Shown here: in pieces, positions 52,147 to 59,185 of the stretch
Layout of the letters: each line of letters begins with the position of its first letter
Position numbering within the stretch: the first letter of the stretch is position 1
Source: Kitasatospora sp. DSM 101779
GTDB taxonomy: Bacteria > Actinomycetota > Actinomycetes > Streptomycetales > Streptomycetaceae
Reading direction: 5' to 3'
DNA: 62,498 nt
Assembly: GCF_025655475.1 (NCBI RefSeq)
Contig: NZ_JAHTIK010000001.1
Span: 6,690,170-6,752,667, forward strand
Program-made: the position numbers and the translations under genes
Notes under the pieces: model-generated
Database searches by the model: none
Seen by the model: the letters and a program-made list of their open reading frames with translations, nothing else
Told to the model about the DNA's origin: nothing

Positions 52147-53489
52147 CCGACGATCCCACCGGCGGGCCCGGCCAGGAGCCCGGACGTGAATCCGGACGGG
52201 TCCCGCTGCCCGAGGACAGCATGCCGAAGGGCGGCGTCAACGCCCCGGTCGACGTCGCGGCCGCCGCCACCCCGGCGGTGGACCCGCGCCTGATCGTCCG
52301 CCAGCAGGGCCTGAAGGGCTATGTCCAGGAGTTCCGTCGCCGCGTCAGCAGCGGCGAGCTCGGGTCACTGCCCGTCATCATCGCCCTCATCGTGATCTGG
52401 GTGGTCTTCGGCAGTCTGAACTCCAGCTTCCTGTCCGCCCAGAACCTCTCCAACCTCTCCCAGCAGATCGTCGGCACGGGCATGATCGCCCTGGGCGTCG
52501 TCTTCGTGCTGCTGCTCGGCGAGATCGACCTCTCCGTCGGCTCGGTCTCCGGCCTGTGTGCCGCGATCTTCGCCGTCATGGACGTCACCCACGGCGTCAA
52601 CCAATGGGTCGCCCTGGTGTGCGCGCTGGCGGGCGGCGCGGCGGTCGGTCTGATCCAAGGCTTCTTCTTCGCCAAGATCGGCGTGCCCGCGTTCGTCGTC
52701 ACCCTGGCCGGCAACCTCTTCTGGAACGGCCTCATGCTGCAGATCCTCGGCAGCCAGGGCACCATCAACCTCCCCGGCGACGACATCGTCTCCAAGCTCT
52801 ACACCACCATCTACGGCGCGCAGATCGCCGCCTACGGCACGGCCGCGGTCGGCGTCGTGCTCTTCCTCGCCTCACAGCTCCTCGACGCCAGACGCCGGCA
52901 GACCGCCGGGGTGCCGTCCCGGCCGCCCCTGGACATCGCGCTGCGCACGATCCTGCTGGCCATCGTGGCGTTCCTGGCGGCGTACACCCTCAACCAGTAC
53001 AAGGGCCTGCCGCTCGCGCTGCTGATCTTCCTGATCTTCATCGTGGTACTGGACTTCGTGCTCCGCCGCACCACCTACGGACGGCAGATCTTCGCGCTCG
53101 GCGGCAACATCGAGGGCGCCCGGCGCGCCGGCATCAACGTGTCGTGGACCCGGATCTCGGTCTTCATGATCACCTCGACCATGGCGGCGGTCGGCGGTCT
53201 GTTCCTGGCCGCCCAGATCCAGTCGGCCAGCCAGACCTCCGGCGGCGGCAACCTGCTGATGAACTCGATCGCCGCGGCGGTCATCGGCGGCACCAGCCTC
53301 TTCGGCGGCCGGGGCTCGACCTGGTCGGCCCTGCTCGGTGCCCTGGTCATCGGCTCGATCCTGTCCGGCATGAACATCCAGGGCCTCAGCAACGCCCTGC
53401 AGTTCATGATCACTGGTGCGGTGCTGCTGGCCGCGGTCGTCATCGACTCGCTGGCCCGCCGCACCCAGCGGGCGGCCGGCCGGGCCTGA
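52143..53489 (+). CDS. Sugar ABC transporter permease (XylH/RbsC type)
   Basis: A 448-residue membrane protein with about ten spans. LLGEIDLSVGSVSGLCAA and GGTSLFGGRGS are the family blocks of branched-chain/sugar permeases. The first ~75 residues are a hydrophilic Pro/Gly/Asp-rich extension before the first span. The GTG start overlaps the ATPase stop by four bases, so the two are translationally coupled. A GC-rich hairpin follows the stop. Confidence 0.94.
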   Translation: MTDDPTGGPGQEPGRESGRVPLPEDSMPKGGVNAPVDVAAAATPAVDPRLIVRQQGLKGYVQEFRRRVSSGELGSLPVIIALIVIWVVFGSLNSSFLSAQNLSNLSQQIVGTGMIALGVVFVLLLGEIDLSVGSVSGLCAAIFAVMDVTHGVNQWVALVCALAGGAAVGLIQGFFFAKIGVPAFVVTLAGNLFWNGLMLQILGSQGTINLPGDDIVSKLYTTIYGAQIAAYGTAAVGVVLFLASQLLDARRRQTAGVPSRPPLDIALRTILLAIVAFLAAYTLNQYKGLPLALLIFLIFIVVLDFVLRRTTYGRQIFALGGNIEGARRAGINVSWTRISVFMITSTMAAVGGLFLAAQIQSASQTSGGGNLLMNSIAAAVIGGTSLFGGRGSTWSALLGALVIGSILSGMNIQGLSNALQFMITGAVLLAAVVIDSLARRTQRAAGRA

Positions 53490-53506
53490 CTCCGGGCGGC
53501 CTCACG

Positions 53507-53550
53507 GCCCCTCCCTTCGCGTCCACCGGCGGACGCGGCGGGGAGGGGTC
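53507..53550. terminator. Bidirectional terminator after the sugar ABC operon
   Basis: GCCCCTCCC plus GCGTCC on the left (53507-53524) pair with GGACGC plus GGGAGGGGTC on the right (53531-53550), with a small internal bulge and an ACCGGC loop. It lies between the permease and the convergent GNAT gene. Confidence 0.75.
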
Positions 53551-53566
53551 GTTCGCCTGCCCGGGG

Positions 53567-54163
53567 TCAGCCGAGCGGCCGGGTGGCTGCGGTCGTGGCG
53601 GTTGCGGTCTCGATGCTCGCGGTGGCGGCGTCGAGGTGCTTGTAGAAGAAGGTGCTCGGGCGGAGCGTGCCGGCGGGGTCGGACGCGTAGTCGGGGACGG
53701 CGCCGAGGGCCGTCCAGCCGGAGGAGCGGTAGAGCCGCTCGGCGTCGCTGCCGGTCTCGGTGTCGAGCAGCAGCAGGGTGCGGCCGCGCTCGGCGGCGGC
53801 CCGTTCGGCGAGCGCGAGCAGGGTGCGGCCCAGCCCGCGACGGCGGGCGGTGCTGTGCACCAGCAGCTTGCCGATCTCGGCCCGGTGGGCGCCGTTCGGG
53901 TACCGCTCCAGGGCGAGGCTGACCGTGCCCAGCGGGGCGTCGGCCGGCCCGGCCGTCCACACCAGCAGGCCGCCGTCGGCGACCGCCGCCGCCCGGGCAC
54001 GCCACCACGCGGTCGCGGCCCCGTCGGTGAGGTCGGCCGGGAAGCCCACCGAGGCGCCGGCGCGGACGGCGTCGAGCAGCAGCCCGGCGAGGGCGGGGGC
54101 GGCGCTCTCCAGGGCCTCGGCGGTAAGGAGTTCGGTGCTGAGGTGCTGGGTGGTCGGCGGCAC
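53567..54163 (-). CDS. GNAT-family N-acetyltransferase
   Basis: A 198-residue acetyltransferase. The acetyl-CoA site is in EIGKLLVHSTARRRGLGRTLLALAERAA (V-x3-x-R-R-x-G-x-G pattern), followed by LLLLDTETGSDAERLYRSSGWTALGAVPDYA. Members acetylate amino groups of antibiotics, amino acids or proteins. The C-terminal Thr/Ala-rich stretch is unusual. GTG with GGAGGAACCC upstream. It lies 96 bases downstream of the XRE-cupin gene on the same strand, an arrangement in which the regulator often controls the acetyltransferase. Confidence 0.9.
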   Translation of the reverse strand: MPPTTQHLSTELLTAEALESAAPALAGLLLDAVRAGASVGFPADLTDGAATAWWRARAAAVADGGLLVWTAGPADAPLGTVSLALERYPNGAHRAEIGKLLVHSTARRRGLGRTLLALAERAAAERGRTLLLLDTETGSDAERLYRSSGWTALGAVPDYASDPAGTLRPSTFFYKHLDAATASIETATATTAATRPLG

Positions 54164-54259
54164 GGGTTCCTCCGGTCGGGGCGGTCGGCCCGGCACCGGG
54201 CCGGGCCGGGGTGCGGCGGGCCGGGACGGACTGGGGCGGTCAGGGGCGGTCGGGGGCGG

Positions 54260-54826
54260 TCAGGGCAGGACGAGGGCCAGCACGTAGCGGGCGGGCTCAG
54301 GGCCCGGGCTGCGGAAGGCGGTGCGGCCCCAGAGCCGGAAGCGCAGGCAGTCCCCGGCCGCGAGGTGGTGGGTCCGCTCCTGGACGGTGAGGTCGAGCCG
54401 GCCGGAGAGCAGCCAGAGGTGCTGCTCCAGGCCCGGCACCGACGGGCCGTCGTAGTCGACCGAGGCGCCGGCCGGCAGGGTGCCCTCGACGAGTTCGCCA
54501 CGCAGGCCGGCCAGCGGCGGGGAGACCGAGCGCCGGACGAAGCCCGAGGCCGGGTCCGTCCAGACCGGCTGATCGGCCGCGCGGACCAGGCCGCTGCCAT
54601 TCTCCTCGATCTCGGCGAGCAGCTGGGACATGGTGCGCCCGTACGCCCGGCAGAGGCGGCCGAGCAGGGCCGCCGTCGGGCTGATCTCCGCACGTTCCAG
54701 CCGGGAGAGGGTGGAGCGGCTGACATCGGCACGCAGCGCCAGGTCGTCCAGAGACCAGCCGTGGGCGGTGCGCAGCTCGGCGAGGCGGGCCGCGAGCCGC
54801 AGGTCCAGCGGGTCATCTGATCTCAT
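54260..54826 (-). CDS. XRE-family regulator with cupin domain
   Basis: A 188-residue protein: N-terminal helix-turn-helix (LAELRTAHGWSLDDLALRADVSRSTLSRLERAEISPTAALLGRLCRAYG) and a C-terminal cupin (GLEQHLWLLSGRLDLTVQERTHHLAAGDCLRFRLWGRTAFRSPG). This two-domain type senses small molecules through the cupin. TACAGT lies 7 bases before the ATG, implying a leaderless message. A dyad overlapping the start suggests autoregulation, and the downstream GNAT gene is probably in the same operon. Confidence 0.92.
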   Translation of the reverse strand: MRSDDPLDLRLAARLAELRTAHGWSLDDLALRADVSRSTLSRLERAEISPTAALLGRLCRAYGRTMSQLLAEIEENGSGLVRAADQPVWTDPASGFVRRSVSPPLAGLRGELVEGTLPAGASVDYDGPSVPGLEQHLWLLSGRLDLTVQERTHHLAAGDCLRFRLWGRTAFRSPGPEPARYVLALVLP

Positions 54827-54847
54827 ATCCGGGACTGTATCCCATAT
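54825..54847 (-). promoter_or_regulatory. Promoter/operator dyad of the XRE-cupin gene
   Basis: ATAT...GGGA-TACAG-TCCC...ATAT on the minus strand is a near-symmetric dyad over the -10 box TACAGT and the start codon. It is AT-richer than the surroundings. The position predicts autorepression by the XRE protein. Confidence 0.5.
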
Positions 54848-54929
54848 CTGGGAGACCGCCCCAGCCCGGGCCGCGCGGGCGGCGTCGACCTATCGTTGAG
54901 GGGCGTGCCTTCGGGACGAGGAGCGAGCG

Positions 54930-55289
54930 ATGGAACCGGACAGCGGGCAGTTGACCGTCGCGGTGCAGCGCTCCGCGCATGCCGTGGTCGTCCGACCCGA
55001 GGGCGAACTCGACCGGGACGGCGAGCTGCCGCTGCGCGAGGCCCTGGAGAAGGCTGTCGCCGCGACGCCCGGACTCCTCGTCGTGGACTGCGCCGGACTC
55101 ACCTTCTGCGACTCGGCCGGCCTCGACCTGATCCTCGGTGCCCGGGAGGTGGTCGAGACGGCCGGCGGGGCCCTGGTGCTCGCCGAACCCGGCCCCGCGC
55201 TCTCCGGGCTGCTGGAGATCGCCGGCGCGGAGGAGGTGCTGCGGGTCTACGGCACGCTCGCCGAGGCCCTCGCGGCGGGCGAGCACTGA
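54930..55289 (+). CDS. STAS-domain anti-sigma-factor antagonist
   Basis: A 119-residue STAS protein of the SpoIIAA/RsbV type. The phosphorylatable Ser sits in TFCDSAGLDLILGARE near residue 63. Such proteins bind an anti-sigma kinase and release a stress sigma factor when unphosphorylated. No anti-sigma or sigma gene lies nearby, so its partner is elsewhere. GAGGAG precedes the ATG by 6 bases. It is followed by a UspA gene with its own promoter. Confidence 0.93.
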   Translation: MEPDSGQLTVAVQRSAHAVVVRPEGELDRDGELPLREALEKAVAATPGLLVVDCAGLTFCDSAGLDLILGAREVVETAGGALVLAEPGPALSGLLEIAGAEEVLRVYGTLAEALAAGEH

Positions 55290-55359
55290 GCCCCGTTCGA
55301 CCCCTCCCGTGCCCCGGCCCGCCCGGATTGTGCGGACACGGCGGCGATAGGCTCGTGCC

Positions 55360-55845
55360 GTGAGTGACGACATGTCGGCGGAACCCGGGCCGGCCGCCGT
55401 TCCGGGCTTCGAGCGCGGCACGGACGGGCCGAAGGTGATCGTCGCCGGCGCCGACGGCTCCGACGCCTCCTGGCGCGCGGTCGCCTACGCCGCCGGCCTC
55501 GCACGACGGCAGCACGCACTGCTGGCCGTGGTCTTCGTCCAGCCCGTGCTCGGTGCGGCCGCCGCCTTGGGCCTGCCCGTCGCCGAGGCCACCGCCGCCG
55601 TCGCGGAGCACCTCCTCGACGAGATCCGGCTGGGCGTCGAGCGGCTGCGCGGCATCTACGAGCTGCGCTGGCAGTTCGTCACCTTCCCCGGGGACCCGTA
55701 CTCCGGCCTCGTGCGGGCCGCCGACGAACTCAAGGCGGACGCCGTCGTGGTGGGCGCCTCCGAGCAGGCCGGGCACCGGATCGTCGGCTCGGTGGCCGTC
55801 CGGCTGGTGAAGGCCGGCCGCTGGCCGGTCACCGTGGTGCCCTGA
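55360..55845 (+). CDS. Universal stress protein (UspA) family
   Basis: A 161-residue UspA-like protein. VIVAGADGSDASWRAVAYAAGLAR is the first strand-loop-helix, and VVVGASEQAGHRIVGSVAVRLVKAGRWPVTVV the C-terminal segment, which follows the nucleotide-binding GxxG-x9-GS form loosely. TAGGCT (55348-55353) lies 6 bases before the GTG, giving a leaderless message. It probably binds ATP or a nucleotide under stress. The N-terminal ~24 residues are an extra acidic, Pro-rich extension. Confidence 0.9.
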   Translation: MSDDMSAEPGPAAVPGFERGTDGPKVIVAGADGSDASWRAVAYAAGLARRQHALLAVVFVQPVLGAAAALGLPVAEATAAVAEHLLDEIRLGVERLRGIYELRWQFVTFPGDPYSGLVRAADELKADAVVVGASEQAGHRIVGSVAVRLVKAGRWPVTVVP

Positions 55846-55894
55846 GCCCGGCCACCTTCCGGAACGGGCCCGCACCGGGCACCCGGGTGGTCGG

Positions 55895-55916
55895 GGGAGG
55901 TGCCCCAGCGCCCCTG
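55895..55916. repeat. Short interspersed repeat (second family), copy 2
   Basis: GGGAGGTGCCCCAGCGCCCCTG (given as GGGAGGTGCCCC plus AGCGCCCCTG) lies between the UspA and DoxX 3' ends and matches copy 1 at 48826-48848 save one C. Both sit at the 3' end of a plus-strand gene. Confidence 0.75.
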
Positions 55917-55940
55917 GCCGGCTGCCCGACTGCCTCCGCT

Positions 55941-56309
55941 TCAGGCCTCGCGGCGGACCTTGAGGGCCCAGAGGACCAGTGGCACCTGGAGTGGGAGGCG
56001 GGCCGCCGCGGCCTCGCGCCACGGCGAGGGGCGGTGCCGCCAGTCGTACGCCATCTTGACGTTCGCGGGGAAGACGGCGGCGAACAGGCCCGCCGCGGCC
56101 AGGGCTCCGGCGGCGCGGGTGCGGGGGGACAGGACGGCTGCGCCGACCGCCAGTTCGGCCACGCCGCTGGCGTACGTCCAGGCGCGGGGCGAGCCCGGCA
56201 GGGAGCGGGGCACGATCGCGTCGAACTGTCGCGGCGCCGCGAAGTGCGCCACGCCGGCACCGACCAGCAGGCCGCCGAGGGCGCGCGCGGAGAGGGATCG
56301 GACGGGCAT
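55941..56309 (-). CDS. DoxX-family membrane protein
   Basis: A 122-residue membrane protein with four predicted spans: ALGGLLVGAGVAHFAAP, YASGVAELAVGAAVL, AAGALAAAGLFAAVFPANVKMAYDW, and PLQVPLVLWALKVRR. The HF...P and PANVKMA segments fit the small DoxX group. Functions are mostly undefined; some act in thiol/redox balance. GGAGG precedes the ATG by about 6 bases. It is monocistronic. Confidence 0.85.
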   Translation of the reverse strand: MPVRSLSARALGGLLVGAGVAHFAAPRQFDAIVPRSLPGSPRAWTYASGVAELAVGAAVLSPRTRAAGALAAAGLFAAVFPANVKMAYDWRHRPSPWREAAAARLPLQVPLVLWALKVRREA

Positions 56310-56434
56310 GCGCGGGACCTCCGGCGGGCGGCAGACTGTTGTTACCCGACAGTAGTACCTGTGGGGTCGCAGCAGGAAGACGCGCCGGGCCGGTCCGCCG
56401 GCCCTCGGCCGCCCCGCCCTGGCAGACTGCGGCC

Positions 56435-56938
56435 GTGGAGCTCCTCCTGGTGTCCGACACCCACGTGCCCGCCCGCGCCCGCAGCCTGCCCGGCGAACTG
56501 CTGGAGCGGATCGCCGCCGCCGACGTCGTGGTGCACGCCGGGGACTGGACGGACACGGCCACCCTGGACCTCTTCGAGGAACGCGCCGCCCGCCTGATCG
56601 CCGTGCACGGCAACAACGACGGGCCTGAACTGCGCGCCCGACTGCCCGAGACCGCCCACGCCGAGCTGGACGGGCTGCGGCTCGGCGTCGTCCACGAGAC
56701 CGGTCCGGCCCGCGGGCGGGAGGAGCGCTGCGCCACCCTCCACCCCGGCCTGGACGTGCTGGTCTTCGGCCACAGCCACATCCCCTGGGACACCGTCGCC
56801 GAGGGCGGGATGCGGCTGCTCAACCCCGGCTCGCCGACCGACCGGCGCCGACAGCCGTACTGCACCTACAGGACCGCCCGGATCGAGGCGGGGCACCTGG
56901 TCGGAGTCGAACTGCACCGACTGCCGCCTCGGAACTGA
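56435..56938 (+). CDS. YfcE/MJ0936-type metallophosphoesterase
   Basis: A 167-residue calcineurin-like phosphoesterase. Metal-ligand motifs in order: LVSDTHVP, HAGDWTD, VHGNNDG, VVHETG, and FGHSHIPW, the complete D-H/GD/GNH/H/GHxH set. It needs two metals (often manganese) and hydrolyses phosphodiesters; the physiological substrate is unknown. The GTG gives the family N-terminus VELLLVSDTH; no ribosome site is visible and CAGACT lies a few bases upstream, so it may be leaderless. Confidence 0.92.
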   Translation: MELLLVSDTHVPARARSLPGELLERIAAADVVVHAGDWTDTATLDLFEERAARLIAVHGNNDGPELRARLPETAHAELDGLRLGVVHETGPARGREERCATLHPGLDVLVFGHSHIPWDTVAEGGMRLLNPGSPTDRRRQPYCTYRTARIEAGHLVGVELHRLPPRN

Positions 56939-56940
56939 GA

Positions 56941-56983
56941 CGCCCCGTCGGGGCCCGCGGGATTCGCGGGCCCCGACGGGGCG
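56941..56983. terminator. Strong bidirectional terminator
   Basis: A perfect 19-bp stem (56941-56959 with 56965-56983; CGCCCCGTCGGGGCCCGCG) and a GGATT loop, 2 bases after the phosphoesterase stop and 27 bases from the convergent stop of the YdjM-like gene. Confidence 0.9.
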
Positions 56984-57010
56984 TGGGTGTCGCAGGGCGG
57001 TGCCGCCGGG

Positions 57011-57805
57011 TCAGCCGACGAAGCCGAGGGCTGCGACCGCGCCGATCGCGCCGAGTCCCATGAACACCGGCATCAGGACCTTGATCTCCACCCAGCTGCC
57101 GGCCCGGAAGCGCATCGCCTTCGGCGGGCCGATCGGGTACCAGCGCTTGCGGCCGATCGGGATCGGCCACAGCACCGGGCAGCCGGAGACGGTCAGTGCA
57201 TCGCCGAGGCAGTGCACCAGGGCGCCCAGCGCCACCGGCAGGCCGATCCACAGGTAGTCCTGGCCGGGCTGGTCGAACAGCCAGTTCGCGCCGTTGCCCG
57301 GCTTGTCGAGGACACTGGCGAGCGTCCAGGCGCTGGTCGCGCCGAGCAGCCAGACCAGGATGTCGCTGGACATCCGGGCCTGGCGCCACAGCAACCCCTC
57401 GACCGCCAGCACCATGTGGATGAAGAGCACCACCAGGACGCCCCAGCGGTCGCCGTACGCCGAGAACAGCGAGGCCACCACGCCGGAGAGCGCGGCCCAG
57501 AGCCAGGTGTGGGTGAGGGTGCGGTGGCCGCCGTTGCGGCGCGGGTCGCCCTTGCCGCGGGTGGCCTTGTAGGTGGCGGCGCCGATCTTGTCGATGACCT
57601 CGCACAGGCCGCGCGACAGCGGACCGAAGGCCCGCGAGACGGTGGCCGCCTTGTGGTCCAGGTCGGGCGCGAGCGCGGCGCCCGCCGATATCAGCGCACC
57701 CGCCAGCAGGACGGGCCAGGGCATGGGCCGGTCCAGCGTGTACGCGGCCGCTCCTGCGGCCAGCCAGGCCGCCGCGCCGGAGAGCGCGTGTGCCGGTCCC
57801 ATCAT
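57011..57805 (-). CDS. YdjM-like (DUF457) membrane-bound metal-dependent hydrolase
   Basis: A 264-residue membrane protein with about six spans. MMGPAHALSGAAAWL, LAPDLDHKAATVSR and GGHRTLTHTWLW carry the Asp/His metal ligands of the YdjM family; HCLGDALTVSG supplies another His. It is thought to be a phosphatase-like enzyme in the membrane, with unknown substrate. The ATG pair at the start both fit; the first was used. It is followed 174 bases upstream by the last gene of the DUF5685 operon, also on the minus strand. Confidence 0.85.
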   Translation of the reverse strand: MMGPAHALSGAAAWLAAGAAAYTLDRPMPWPVLLAGALISAGAALAPDLDHKAATVSRAFGPLSRGLCEVIDKIGAATYKATRGKGDPRRNGGHRTLTHTWLWAALSGVVASLFSAYGDRWGVLVVLFIHMVLAVEGLLWRQARMSSDILVWLLGATSAWTLASVLDKPGNGANWLFDQPGQDYLWIGLPVALGALVHCLGDALTVSGCPVLWPIPIGRKRWYPIGPPKAMRFRAGSWVEIKVLMPVFMGLGAIGAVAALGFVG

Positions 57806-57979
57806 GGTGTTTCCCACCCCATCGCCGCGGTACGGGCGCCGTTGCGCGCCCCTGGTAGGGGCGCAGCATAGCCGAGCCGGTCAAGGGCCCGTCCGGTGGC
57901 CCTGACTGCCGGTCACCGGGCCTGCCGGGGCGGCCGTTCGGGCCGGGAGCTCCGTGTGCGGACGGCCGGTGGGCCCGCC

Positions 57980-58780
57980 TCAGTCCCGGTCCGCGAGCCA
58001 CTCCCTGGCGTCCGCGACGGCCTCCCTGGCCCGGTGGTCCCGGTCGTCGGCGAGGCCGTCGACCAGGTCGGCCCGGCCGGGGGAGGACCAGTCCCAGACG
58101 GTGCGGACGAGTGCGGCGCGGACCTGCGGGTCGGGGTGGGCCGCGAGCCGGGCCAGTTCGGCCAGCGGGCCCTTGCGGCGCCGTCGCAGCCCGAACCAGT
58201 GCAGCAGGTCGATCAGGACCTCCGGGTCGCCGGGGTCGCCCGCGGCGGCCAGTCGCTCCAGCAGCACCCGGGTCGGCGGGGGCGGCCCGTCCAGCGGGTG
58301 CGGCAGCCGCTCGCGCAGCCGCCGGCCGCCGTACTCGCCGCGGACCCGGCAGCCGTCGCACTGGCAGGGCCGGCGGCCGTGCGACGAGGGGAAGTACCGC
58401 CAGCCGGCCACCTGCGGAGGGCGGCGCAGGCGGTGCACCTCGCCCGCGGCGACCGACCGCGGCAGGAACACCTCCCAGCCGCGCGGGTCCGCCATCGCGG
58501 CCAGCCGCCCGGCCGCCTCCGCCGCGGTGACCTGCTCGCCCGGCCCGCCGTAGTGGCGGACCGTCACCGGTTCGGCGTCGTCCAGCCGGAAGTGCACCGC
58601 GACCAGGCCGCCGCGGGTGCCGAAGCGGGCGAGCTCGCGCACCCACTGGTGGGTCAGGGTGTACGAGGGCAGCACCGGGAAGCAGTGGACGCCGCGCTCG
58701 CCGCGGCCCGCCGCCCGGATGCCCGAGCGGCGGATCCGTGGCGCGTTGGCCGCCGAGGTGAGGTGGACGAAGATCGGCAC
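57980..58780 (-). CDS. HEAT-repeat protein with ADP-ribosyltransferase-like N-terminus
   Basis: A 266-residue protein. The N-terminal ~130 residues (IFVHLTSAANAPRIRRSG, later GWEVFLPRSVAAGEVHRLR) resemble the His and Glu blocks of DarT/DUF4433-type ADP-ribosyltransferases. A CQCDGC cluster near residue 140 may bind zinc. The C-terminal part is HEAT-like (ARLAAHPDPQVRAALVRTVWDW, DHRAREAVADAREWL). The transferase reading is my inference from pattern; the HEAT repeats are clearer. It is third in a minus-strand operon, 9 bases after the CdiI-like gene. Confidence 0.7.
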   Translation of the reverse strand: MPIFVHLTSAANAPRIRRSGIRAAGRGERGVHCFPVLPSYTLTHQWVRELARFGTRGGLVAVHFRLDDAEPVTVRHYGGPGEQVTAAEAAGRLAAMADPRGWEVFLPRSVAAGEVHRLRRPPQVAGWRYFPSSHGRRPCQCDGCRVRGEYGGRRLRERLPHPLDGPPPPTRVLLERLAAAGDPGDPEVLIDLLHWFGLRRRRKGPLAELARLAAHPDPQVRAALVRTVWDWSSPGRADLVDGLADDRDHRAREAVADAREWLADRD

Positions 58781-58789
58781 CGACGCAGG

Positions 58790-59185
58790 CTAGCGCCCGG
58801 CACCGTCAGCCGGGGAGCGGGTTTCCCGTCCGTGCGCGGGACCGGCCGGGGGCGGGACCGCGCGGAACCGGGCCGCGAGGTCCGGGCGGCCCGCCCAGAA
58901 CCCCGGGCCGAGGCCGGACACGGCGTCGTACAGGTCGCCGGGGTACAGGTCGCCCTCCGCCGCCGGGTCCGCCTCCAGCAGACCGAGCGCCACCGGTACC
59001 AGGTGGGGCAGGCCGACGTCCTGGCGGATCAGCAGGCGCAGGCCCTCCGCGCCGAGTTCGCGCACCGGCACCCGGCGCAGGGCGTGGGCGGTGGCCACCA
59101 GCCGGGTGGCCCCGGGCCCCGCCGGCGGCCAGGCGCCCTCCAGCTCGTCCAGGGAGCGTCCGGGGCCGGCCGGATCAGCAGTCAC
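58790..59185 (-). CDS. CdiI-like immunity-family protein
   Basis: A 131-residue protein matching the family called contact-dependent growth inhibition immunity protein. The core is RSLDELEGAWP, RLVATAHALRRVPVRELGAEGLRLLIRQDVGLPHLVPVALGLLEADP and EGDLYPGDLYDAVSGL. It probably protects against some toxin or nuclease, though no two-partner CDI toxin is in the window. The GTG overlaps the stop of the DUF5685 gene within GTGACTGCTGA, so translation is coupled; a longer start at 59284 would only translate the shadow of the Cys-rich tail. Confidence 0.78.
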   Translation of the reverse strand: MTADPAGPGRSLDELEGAWPPAGPGATRLVATAHALRRVPVRELGAEGLRLLIRQDVGLPHLVPVALGLLEADPAAEGDLYPGDLYDAVSGLGPGFWAGRPDLAARFRAVPPPAGPAHGRETRSPADGAGR

